From contig CADBQY010000125.1 in NCBI GenBank assembly GCA_902796885.1, forward strand, positions 1-46,807: DNA of 46,807 bases. The letters run 5' to 3'. The notes under the pieces were generated by a model. It was not told where the DNA came from and searched no databases. It saw only the letters and a list, made by a program, of their open reading frames with translations. Of this stretch, positions 35,127-42,419 are shown piece by piece. Numbering within the stretch: position 1 is the first letter of the stretch; the number at the start of each line of letters is the position of its first letter. Both the position numbers and the translations under genes were made by a program. This DNA comes from an uncultured Planctomycetota bacterium (lineage in GTDB: Bacteria; Planctomycetota; Planctomycetia; Pirellulales; Thermoguttaceae).

Positions 35127-37274
35127 TTGCTTAAGAGATTCGGTTCGGTCGGCGCACTTTGCGCGGTCCTGTTTTCTGTTCTTTTCGCGGGAATTTTTAC
35201 TTTCCGCCCCTTGTCCCTTTTTGCTGACGGTTCCGGTGTCGGCGCGCCGGCAGCCGTTCCGCAGACTCCTTCCGAACCCTCCGCGGATCCCGGTTCTCAA
35301 GGCGAAGCCAAGCGGATCGAAAAGTGGATCCCGGACCAGAAAATCCTGGAAGGCGCGCCGCCGACGGTCATTTTCCTTTCGGACGTGATCGAGCATTTTT
35401 GCGAAGCGGGAGCGTTCGGCGACGCCGAGTCGGTCGACCCGAGTCAGGTTGAGGTCACGGTCGTTCAGAACTCCAAAAAAGACGTTGTGACTCCGATTGT
35501 GGAAGGGGATCGGCTTCGCCTGATCTGGAACGGTTCCCGCGCCGACGAGACGAGCCTTATGCTCCGGTTTGACTGCAACGGGCGGCAGGTCTACGACAGT
35601 TTCAACATCGAGGTCTGGAAACCGAAATTCTGGATGATGGGGCTGGTCGTTCTCGGCGGGATCGGGATCTTTATTTTCGGAATGAAGAATTTGTCGGAGG
35701 GGATCCAGCGTATCGCCGGACCTTCGCTCCGCCGGATGATCGCGATGTTTACCGAGCACCGCATTTTTGCGTTCGGGACCGGAATTCTGATCACGATTCT
35801 TTTGCAGTCGAGTATGGTGACGACGCTGATGACGATCGGCTTTGTCAACAGTCAGATCATTTCCCTTTCTCAGGCGATCGGGGTGATCCTGGGCGCGAAT
35901 ATCGGGACGACGATCACCAGCTGGATTCTGACGCTGAACATCTCGGCGTATTCGCTTCCGCTGATCGGAATCAGCGCGCTGTTCTTCGTCTTCTTCAAGA
36001 GCGAACGCGTCAAGAATATCGCCGCGGCGCTGATGGGGCTCGGCCTCATCTTCTTCGGGCTTCGGCTGATGGGGCAGGGATTCTCGTCGCTGAAAGAGCT
36101 GCCGGAGTTTTCGGCGTTTCTTCAGGCTTTTTCCGCCAATACGTTTCCGGGGCTGATCAAGTGCATACTTGCCGGATGCGTACTGACGATTCTGATTCAG
36201 TCCTCCGCCGCGTCGATCGGTATCGTGATGTCGCTGACGATGATCGGGGCGGTCGAGGATTTTTCGACGGCCGTCGCGTTTATCCTGGGCGAGAACATCG
36301 GAACGACGTTTACCGCGGTGATCGCGTCGCTGAGCACGTCGACCAATGCCAAACGCGCCGCGGCGTTTCACGCCCTTTTCAACGTGCTGGGGGTCTGTTG
36401 GGTGCTGGCGCTTTTCCGGCCGGTCTTTATACCGGCGGTCGAGACGGCGGCGCGGATTTTGAAACTGCAGCTGGTTCCGTTCGGAATACCGCTGGCCCAT
36501 TCGATCTTTAACGTGACCAATGCGTTTCTGTTTTTGCCGTTTACCAAAGTGTTCGCGCGTCTTTTGACCCGTGCGATACCCGATCGGGGAAGCAGCGTTC
36601 CCGCCTCGGAGACGGGGCTTGACCCGCGGCATATCGATATGCCGGCGATCGCGGTTCTGCAGTCGCGTTTGATGATTGAGCGGATGGGGGAGCGGTGCCG
36701 TAAATTAGGCGAGACAATCTTTGGACAGGTTCAGGGGCCGCTCGATAACGAGAAAGAAATCCAGCATTCGTTCCGTGAAGAGGAAGCGCTTGACCGAATA
36801 CAGGACGAGATTATTAACTTTACCTCGAAAATCCTCTCGATGAATCCCGATTCGGACGCGGCGCAGCAGGCGCGCGAACAGCTTCGTATCGCCGACGAGA
36901 TCGAGTCGGTGAGCGACTATTTCGTTTCGATTCTGAAATCGGATCTGAAACTGAGGAACGACGGTCTTTCGATGCCGGAACAGGTGAAGGAAGGGCTCGC
37001 GAAACTGGATCGGGAGACGCTCGTCCTCTTTAAAGACATCAACCGCGCGTATGGGAATCGGGTTCGCGCGCGGTATTTTCTGGAACAGATTTATTCGACG
37101 TGCCGTCATCTTACCGCGGAAATCAAAGATTTGCGGACAGGGTTTATGACGGAGATGGAAAAAGAACATTACGACCCGATCCTGATTGTGGCGGTCAACT
37201 CTCAGCTGACGTTTTACCGCCGGATTTGGGAGCATCTCCAGAATATTACCGAAGCCTACTGCGGAGCGAAGTGA
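35127..37274 (+). CDS. Na+/phosphate cotransporter with extracytoplasmic cadherin/Ig-like domain, copy 2
   Basis: A 715-residue paralog of copy 1, co-linear over its whole length. It has a signal segment (LCAVLFSVLFAGIFTF), the cadherin/Ig-like domain (KWIPDQKILEGAPPTVIFLSD to YDSFNIEVWKP) and two transport repeats (LLQSSMVTTLMTIGF with GANIGTTITSW; ILIQSSAASIGIVMSLTMIG with GENIGTTFTA). In the first repeat the third Ser of QSSS is Met, a change in the motif that lines the ion and phosphate site in this family, so activity may differ. A PhoU-like tail follows. The start is TTG 35127 with GGGAGAG 6 nt upstream; no ATG or GTG lies nearby in frame. Likely co-transcribed with copy 3, 74 nt downstream, where no promoter is evident. 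Confidence 0.88.
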   Translation: MLKRFGSVGALCAVLFSVLFAGIFTFRPLSLFADGSGVGAPAAVPQTPSEPSADPGSQGEAKRIEKWIPDQKILEGAPPTVIFLSDVIEHFCEAGAFGDAESVDPSQVEVTVVQNSKKDVVTPIVEGDRLRLIWNGSRADETSLMLRFDCNGRQVYDSFNIEVWKPKFWMMGLVVLGGIGIFIFGMKNLSEGIQRIAGPSLRRMIAMFTEHRIFAFGTGILITILLQSSMVTTLMTIGFVNSQIISLSQAIGVILGANIGTTITSWILTLNISAYSLPLIGISALFFVFFKSERVKNIAAALMGLGLIFFGLRLMGQGFSSLKELPEFSAFLQAFSANTFPGLIKCILAGCVLTILIQSSAASIGIVMSLTMIGAVEDFSTAVAFILGENIGTTFTAVIASLSTSTNAKRAAAFHALFNVLGVCWVLALFRPVFIPAVETAARILKLQLVPFGIPLAHSIFNVTNAFLFLPFTKVFARLLTRAIPDRGSSVPASETGLDPRHIDMPAIAVLQSRLMIERMGERCRKLGETIFGQVQGPLDNEKEIQHSFREEEALDRIQDEIINFTSKILSMNPDSDAAQQAREQLRIADEIESVSDYFVSILKSDLKLRNDGLSMPEQVKEGLAKLDRETLVLFKDINRAYGNRVRARYFLEQIYSTCRHLTAEIKDLRTGFMTEMEKEHYDPILIVAVNSQLTFYRRIWEHLQNITEAYCGAK

Positions 37275-37348
37275 CGGGACCGGCGGCTGACGGGCGGGGT
37301 GCGTTTTTCCCCACCGCCGTTTGCGATATCGTTTAAATGGGGGGTGTT

Positions 37349-39412
37349 TTGGGTAAAAAATTTGCTTTTCTGTTTTTGGCGTTCCTCGTTGTTGCGGGCG
37401 GGGGCCCTCTTTTCGCTGATGAAGGAACGACGGTCGACGGCGAGACGAAACGGATCGAGAAGTGGATTCCGGATCAGAAAATTCTGGTCGGAGCTCCGCC
37501 GACGGTGATTCCCCTTTCGGGAGTGGTGACCCAATTTCGCGAAGAGGGCGCGTTCGGGAAGGAAAAGCCGTTTGAGCCGAAACAGGTTCGGGTCCGTGTG
37601 GTCCAGAATTCCAACCCGGAAGTGGTCACGCCGGTGATCGAACGGAATCAGCTCTGTTTGGTCTGGAACGGAACGGAGACGGATCAGACAAGCATCATGC
37701 TCGAATTTGACTACAAGGGACTCCAGGTCTACAACAGTTTCAACGTGACGGTTTGGGAGCCGAATTTCTGGATGATGGGGCTGGTCGTCCTCGGCGGGAT
37801 CGGGATTTTTATGTTCGGAATGAAAATCCTCTCCGAAGGGGTTCAGCGTATCGCCGGCCCTTCGCTGCGCCGGATGATCGCGATGTTCACCGGACACCGT
37901 GTTTTCGCGTTCATGACCGGGATCCTGGCGACGTTCCTACTGCAGTCGAGCTCGGTCACGACGGTGATGACGATCAGTTTCGTAAACAGCCGTATCATCG
38001 AACTCTCGCAGGCGGTCGGCGTGATCCTGGGCGCGAATATCGGAACGACGGTGACCAGCTGGCTTCTGACGTTGAATATTTCGGCCTATGCGATTCCGCT
38101 GGTCGGGTTCAGCGCCCTGTTTTTCGTCTTCATGAAAAACGAGCGGATTAAGAATATCGCCGCGTCGCTGATGGGACTGGGACTTCTCTTTTTCGGTTTG
38201 AAGCTGATGGGGGAAGGGTTCTCGTCGATGAAGGAACTGCCGGAATTTTCGGACTTTCTGCAAGCCTTTTCCGCCGACACCCTGCCCGGACTGCTGAAAT
38301 GCGTCTTTGCCGGATGTGTGGTGACGGTCCTGATTCAGTCTTCGGCCGCGTCGATCGGTATCGTGATGTCGCTGTCGATGATCGGGGCGGTGGAGGATTT
38401 CCCGACCGCCGTGGCGTTTATCCTGGGCGAGAATATCGGCACGACCTCGACGGCGCTGATTGCTTCGCTCGGCACGTCGACCAACGCCAAACGCGCGGCG
38501 ACGTTTCACGCGATTTTCAACGTGTTGGGGGTCTGCTGGGTGCTGGCGCTTTTCCGGCCGGTTTTCATCCCGGCGGTCGAGACGGCGGCTCGGATGCTGA
38601 AACTGCATCTGATTCCGTTCGGGATTCCGCTGGCCCATTCGATCTTCAACGTAACCAACGCGATTCTTTTCCTGCCGTTCACCCGGGTGTTCGCCCGGTT
38701 GCTGACGAAATATATACCGGATCGGGCGATGGAGAAACGGCCGACCGAAACGGGACTCGATCCGCGGTATATCACCTCGCCGAATATCGCGGTGCTCCAG
38801 TCGCGTCTGATCGTTCAGCGAATGGCGAAACGGTGCCACAAAATGGGGGAAGAAGTGTTCCGGCTGGTTCAGGGGCCTCTGGACAACGGGAAGGAGATTC
38901 AACATCCCTTCCGAGAAGAGGAAGCGTTTGACCGGATACAGGACGAGGTCATCCGCTTTACTTCAAAAATCCTTTCGATGAACGCCGCGCCCGGTTCGGC
39001 GGAACAGGCGCGGGAACATCTTCGCATGGCCGACGAAATCGAGTCGGTGAGCGACTATTTGATCTCGATCCTGAAATCGGCGCTGAAGCTGAAAGAAAGC
39101 GGTCTGGAGTTGCCGAAGTTTGTAAAAAGCGGTTTGGCGCACCTTGGGGATCGAACGCTTTTCCTTCTTAAAGATATTAACAGCGCGTTTGACGGTCACG
39201 AGAGCGCGGATTATTTTCTGTCGACCATCTATCTGACATGCCAGGAACTGTCGGCGGAACTGAAAGAACTGCGCGGCAGGTTTATGTCCGAGATGGAGAA
39301 AGGAAACTACGATCCGGCGCTGATCGCGGGGGTTAACGCCCAGCTGGCATTTTACCGTCAAGTGTGGGAACATGTCCGGAATATCGCCGAGGCGTTCTGC
39401 GGGGAGAAGTAA
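37349..39412 (+). CDS. Na+/phosphate cotransporter with extracytoplasmic cadherin/Ig-like domain, copy 3
   Basis: A 687-residue paralog with a shorter leader. It has a signal segment (KKFAFLFLAFLVVAGGGPLFA), the same extracytoplasmic domain (KWIPDQKILVGAPPTVIPLSG to YNSFNVTVWEP) and transport repeats LLQSSSVTTVMTISFVNSR with GANIGTTVTSW and VLIQSSAASIGIVMSLSMIG with GENIGTTSTA. The PhoU-like tail (EEEAFDRIQDEVIRFTSKIL) is intact. An ATG at 37337 is in frame, but alignment with copies 1 and 2 (TTG-x-Lys-Arg/Lys) and the G-rich stretch just before favour TTG 37349. It keeps the full QSSS motif. It lies at the end of the cluster, followed by a 523-bp gap. Confidence 0.87.
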   Translation: MGKKFAFLFLAFLVVAGGGPLFADEGTTVDGETKRIEKWIPDQKILVGAPPTVIPLSGVVTQFREEGAFGKEKPFEPKQVRVRVVQNSNPEVVTPVIERNQLCLVWNGTETDQTSIMLEFDYKGLQVYNSFNVTVWEPNFWMMGLVVLGGIGIFMFGMKILSEGVQRIAGPSLRRMIAMFTGHRVFAFMTGILATFLLQSSSVTTVMTISFVNSRIIELSQAVGVILGANIGTTVTSWLLTLNISAYAIPLVGFSALFFVFMKNERIKNIAASLMGLGLLFFGLKLMGEGFSSMKELPEFSDFLQAFSADTLPGLLKCVFAGCVVTVLIQSSAASIGIVMSLSMIGAVEDFPTAVAFILGENIGTTSTALIASLGTSTNAKRAATFHAIFNVLGVCWVLALFRPVFIPAVETAARMLKLHLIPFGIPLAHSIFNVTNAILFLPFTRVFARLLTKYIPDRAMEKRPTETGLDPRYITSPNIAVLQSRLIVQRMAKRCHKMGEEVFRLVQGPLDNGKEIQHPFREEEAFDRIQDEVIRFTSKILSMNAAPGSAEQAREHLRMADEIESVSDYLISILKSALKLKESGLELPKFVKSGLAHLGDRTLFLLKDINSAFDGHESADYFLSTIYLTCQELSAELKELRGRFMSEMEKGNYDPALIAGVNAQLAFYRQVWEHVRNIAEAFCGEK

Positions 39413-39935
39413 GGACGTTCGGCCGATCGGCGGACGGGGGCGCGGATCGGCCGCCGTCGGGAAATACATTCGAAAGTCGGGGGCCGCCGCGGCGGCGAAA
39501 GCGTGAAAACCGGTCGATCCGTCGAAAAATTTTTAAAAAATTTTTTCGGCCGATCGGTCGGCTTTCTTTGCTGAACGCGGGTCTGCGGCCGAATTGATAC
39601 ACATCTGTCGCCGATCCGTTCGGCGTGAAGCCGCTCTTTTTAAAGACTGAAATCAATCGGCGTGTGTACGAGTTTTTGCGCGAGACGTCTTGATGTTCCG
39701 GACGTTCTTTCGAGAAGATTTTTTTCGGCGAAATTTCCGTTTTGACCTTTAAGAGAATGATTAAATTCGTTATAATCGCAAAGTCGATAAGAGACGAGTG
39801 CGGGAGGGGTTCCCGCGCTTTGTGGATCGAATCACAAACCTATCGGAGTGACCGGAATCGATTTTCTGTTTTTAGTCCCTTGTCCGGAACGCAGGGAATC
39901 CGTTCGGCTTCGAGAAACTAAGGAGATTTTTTATT
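39413..39935 (+). other. 523-bp intergenic region between Na/Pi copy 3 and the histone-like gene
   Basis: No gene is supported. A 9-bp stem (39420-39428 with 39445-39453) just after copy 3 may be its terminator although no T run follows. An A/T block (about 39525-39546) and a leader hairpin GTGCGGGA/TCCCGCGC (39798-39805, 39811-39818) are present. The downstream promoter is TTAAGA (39749-39754), 16 bp, TATAAT (39771-39776), giving a leader of about 155 nt for the histone-like gene. Confidence 0.5.
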
Positions 39936-40331
39936 ATGGCAAAAGTCGCCGCTGCTACGAAGAAAGCCGCCCCGGCCAAGAAGGCCGCCGCCGCTAAAGC
40001 CGCTCCCGCTAAGAAGGCCGCTCCGGCTAAAAAAGCCGCCGCGAAAGCCGCTCCGGCCGCAAAGGCCGCTGTGAAAGCCGCTCCGGCCAAGAAGGCCGCC
40101 GCCGCTAAAGCCGCTCCCGCCAAGAAGGCCGCTCCGGCGAAAGCCGCCGTGAAAGCCGCGCCCGCCAAGAAGGCCGCCCCGGCGAAAGCCGCCCCGGCCA
40201 AGAAGGCCTGCGCGACGAAAGCCTGTGCCGCGAAAGCCGCCCCCGCCAAGAAAGCCTGCGCCGCGAAAGCCGCTCCGGCGAAAAAGGCCTGTGCCAAGAG
40301 CGCGTGCAAGTCGTGCGCGAAAAAAGCCTGA
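39936..40331 (+). CDS. Lys/Ala/Pro-rich histone H1-like protein with Cys-rich tail
   Basis: A 131-residue, very basic protein built almost entirely from Lys, Ala and Pro in units such as KAAPAKKA, like the tails of eukaryotic H1, chlamydial Hc1/Hc2 and Bordetella BpH1. It should bind DNA non-specifically and compact the nucleoid. The first 90 residues contain no Cys. The last 40 contain six (KKACATKACAAK, KKACAKSACKSCAKKA), so the C-terminal end could cross-link by disulfides or bind metal, as proposed for Cys-bearing Hc2-type proteins. AAGGAG (39920-39925) lies 10 nt before ATG 39936. A TATAAT box and a long leader precede it, so strong regulated expression is plausible. Confidence 0.85.
   Translation: MAKVAAATKKAAPAKKAAAAKAAPAKKAAPAKKAAAKAAPAAKAAVKAAPAKKAAAAKAAPAKKAAPAKAAVKAAPAKKAAPAKAAPAKKACATKACAAKAAPAKKACAAKAAPAKKACAKSACKSCAKKA
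39955..40310 (+). repeat. In-gene degenerate tandem repeat coding for KAAPAKKA units
   Basis: GCC/GCT-AAG-AAG-GCC motifs recur every 15-36 nt across the gene. Units vary at third codon positions and in length, so the array expands and contracts at the protein level and is prone to slippage. Confidence 0.8.
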
Positions 40332-40339
40332 TTGAGAGC

Positions 40340-40367
40340 TTGAATCCTTTTTCAGTTTTGTTATAAC
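40340..40367 (+). promoter_or_regulatory. Promoter of the Gfo/Idh/MocA oxidoreductase gene
   Basis: TTGAAT (40340-40345), a 16-bp spacer and TATAAC (40362-40367). It gives a leader of about 135 nt. Confidence 0.45.
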
Positions 40368-40511
40368 CAATAGACCCCAGTTTGATTCGTGCCGAAATTT
40401 TCGGGACGCTCAAAACCAAAGGGTTTGGTTATGCGAAATGCCGCGGTGGTCAAGGGACCGATGAAGCGGGGACTGGGGAATCGTTCAATCTTTCAATCGG
40501 AAAGGAACTCA

Positions 40512-41726
40512 ATGAATCGTTCACTCAGTCGTCGTTCATTCCTGACTGCCGCGGGTTTTGCGTCTTTAGGTCTGGGGGCTCTTTACGGTCAGGAGCTTAA
40601 CCGGATCGAGGGTTTTGAACATCTCGTCGAAGCGGACCGCACCAAAGTCTGGAAGATGGATACCGACCGTAAAATCCGGGTCGGGCTTGCCGGGTTCGGG
40701 CTTTGTGAGTTTGCCAGCCAATTCTATTTCCAGAATCATCCCAACGTCGAAGTCGTCGCCGTGACCGACCTCTTTCCCGACCGGTGCGAGGGACTGGCCC
40801 AAAAGGCGAAATGCGGGAATAAATACCCTTCGCTCGAAGAAATGGTGAAAGACGACAACATCGAGGCGATCTTTGTGGCGACCGACGCGCCGAGCCATGC
40901 CGATCACGTGATCGCCGCCCTGAAACACGGCAAACACGTCGCCAGCGCCGTTCCCGCCTGTTGGGGGAGCCTGGAAGACGCCGACCGCCTCTATGAAGCG
41001 GTTAAAGAGACGGGGTTGACCTACGCGATGTTCGAAACGACCGCGTTTCGCGCCGGGGCCTACGCCGCCCGGCAGCTTTACGGCGCGGGGGCGTTCGGGA
41101 AGATGATCTATACCGAAGGGGAATATTTTCATTACGGATGCGGGACGCTCCCCGGCTACAAAGACTGGCGCCGCGGGCTTCCGCCGCAATGGTACCCGAC
41201 CCACTCGAACGCGTTCTATACGACGGTGACCGGGAAAGGGTTTACCGAAGTTTCGTGTATGGGGATGCCGAGTATCCTTGAAGAGTATCAGAAAGGCGCC
41301 AACCCGTACGACAACCCGTTCGGAACCGAGATCGCGCTGTTCCGCACCGAAGAGGGGGGAATGGCGCGGATGGGGGTCAGCTGGGATTCGTGCGGCGCCT
41401 GGGGTTCCGAGACCGGGCGGATGCGTGGCGAGATTGCCGGGTTCGACGGCGACAACTTCCAGCCGCAGACCGACGCCGCCCGCGAGAAGGCCGCGAGCGT
41501 CGATCCTTCGATGCCGGCGCTCCCCGAAGGGGTCGAGGGGGGCTACCACGGCGGTTCGCACGGGCCGCTGATGTGCGATTTCATCGACGCGCTTCTGCGC
41601 GGACGCCGTCCGACGGTCGATATCGCGATGGCGCTGAACCTGACCGTTCCGGGGATCGTGGCGCACGCCTCGGCCCTGAAAGACGGCGAACTGATGAAAA
41701 TCAAGCGTTACGAGCACCTGGCGTGA
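40512..41726 (+). CDS. Tat-exported Gfo/Idh/MocA-family oxidoreductase
   Basis: A 404-residue NAD(P)-dependent oxidoreductase predicted to work outside the cytoplasm. The N-terminus is a twin-arginine signal (SRRSFLTAAGFASLGLGALYG). The Rossmann fold begins KIRVGLAGFGLCEFASQFYF, then VVAVTDLFPDRCEG and AIFVATDAPSHADHVIAALKHGKHVASAVPACW, where many relatives have an EKP motif but this one has VPA. The C-terminal domain carries GEYFHYGCG and HGGSHGPLMCDFIDALLRGRRPTVDI, typical of the sugar-modifying branch abundant in planctomycetes. ATG 40512, with AAGGA 5 nt upstream, starts the Tat signal exactly; the upstream extension to 40389 is not needed. Substrate unknown. A classical terminator follows. 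Confidence 0.9.
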   Translation: MNRSLSRRSFLTAAGFASLGLGALYGQELNRIEGFEHLVEADRTKVWKMDTDRKIRVGLAGFGLCEFASQFYFQNHPNVEVVAVTDLFPDRCEGLAQKAKCGNKYPSLEEMVKDDNIEAIFVATDAPSHADHVIAALKHGKHVASAVPACWGSLEDADRLYEAVKETGLTYAMFETTAFRAGAYAARQLYGAGAFGKMIYTEGEYFHYGCGTLPGYKDWRRGLPPQWYPTHSNAFYTTVTGKGFTEVSCMGMPSILEEYQKGANPYDNPFGTEIALFRTEEGGMARMGVSWDSCGAWGSETGRMRGEIAGFDGDNFQPQTDAAREKAASVDPSMPALPEGVEGGYHGGSHGPLMCDFIDALLRGRRPTVDIAMALNLTVPGIVAHASALKDGELMKIKRYEHLA

Positions 41727-41765
41727 CGGCGTTTTCGCCCCGTCGGCGGGCGAAAAGCGTTTCTT

Positions 41766-41796
41766 CCGGCGTCCGTTTGAGGGCGCCGGTTTTTTT
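41766..41796 (+). terminator. Intrinsic terminator after the oxidoreductase gene
   Basis: A 9-bp stem (CCGGCGTCC 41766-41774 with GGGCGCCGG 41781-41789, one G-U pair), loop GTTTGA, then seven Ts. A second hairpin without T tail (41732-41740 with 41748-41756) precedes it. Confidence 0.88.
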
Positions 41797-41869
41797 CGGC
41801 CTCAGGACGGGGCGTTCCCCCTTCTTTTTCGGGGAAACCGCTTCTTTTTTTACATGTTTGAAATACAAA

Positions 41870-41924
41870 AAAACGGGAGTTTTTCCCGTTTTCGCCTTTT
41901 AAAAATCAGAAAATTTGGTAGAAT
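41870..41924 (+). promoter_or_regulatory. Hairpin and promoter region ahead of dciA-gyrB
   Basis: A 9-bp hairpin (AAAACGGGA 41870-41878 with TCCCGTTTT 41884-41892) is flanked by A and T runs and could terminate on either strand. An extended -10, TGG-TAGAAT (41919-41924), follows with only a poor -35 (TTTTAA, 41897). Confidence 0.5.
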
Positions 41925-41965
41925 ACGGGAAGCAGAAGAGTCTCTCGAAACAGGGAGGGCATTTC

Positions 41966-42406
41966 ATGGGCAAATCGGAACGGCGCCGCGCCCCTTCGCG
42001 CAAAAAAGGGGCGGAGAATCCGAACGAGACGATCGACGCTCTCGGCTATCATCGGATGGTCGAAGGGAAACCCGGAGTGCGCCGTTCCAAACCGGTGTCG
42101 ATCGCCGATATTTTGCCCCAGATCATCGCCCGTTACGGGCTCGGACGCCGGCTTTCGGCCCAACGGTTCGAAGAGGCGTTTCGGAAGATCCTCGCCGACC
42201 TCTTTCCGCAGGGCGAAAACGGTTTCTATACCGAAAGCTCGTACCGCATTCTCGGATTGAGGGGCGGAATCCTGCGGATCAGCGTGACCGACGCCCCCCT
42301 GATGTCCGAGTTCGCCTTCTACAAGGGGGAGATCCTCCGCCGGTTGCGTCTGGCGCTCCCCGAAGAAAAAATCCGCGAGATTCGTTTTACCTTGATGAAC
42401 AACTGA
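41966..42406 (+). CDS. dciA: DciA/DUF721-family replicative helicase loader
   Basis: A 146-residue protein of the DciA (DUF721) family, the ancestral loader that helps DnaA recruit DnaB helicase in most bacteria lacking DnaC or DnaI. The N-terminal 45 residues are basic and disordered (KSERRRAPSRKKG). The conserved domain starts at SKPVSIADILPQIIARYGLGRRL and ends with the family-typical strand-helix SVTDAPLMSEFAFYKGEILRRL...KIREIRFTL. GGGAGG lies 7 nt before ATG 41966. It is 13 nt upstream of gyrB, matching the dciA-gyrB order known next to oriC in other phyla. Confidence 0.88.
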   Translation: MGKSERRRAPSRKKGAENPNETIDALGYHRMVEGKPGVRRSKPVSIADILPQIIARYGLGRRLSAQRFEEAFRKILADLFPQGENGFYTESSYRILGLRGGILRISVTDAPLMSEFAFYKGEILRRLRLALPEEKIREIRFTLMNN

Positions 42407-42419
42407 AACGGAAACCATT

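Noticed and set aside
39955..40310. Regular GC-rich repeats that might be a CRISPR or other DNA array
   Set aside because: Units are codon-phased, encode KAAPAKKA, vary in length and have no unique spacers. They are part of a histone-like gene.
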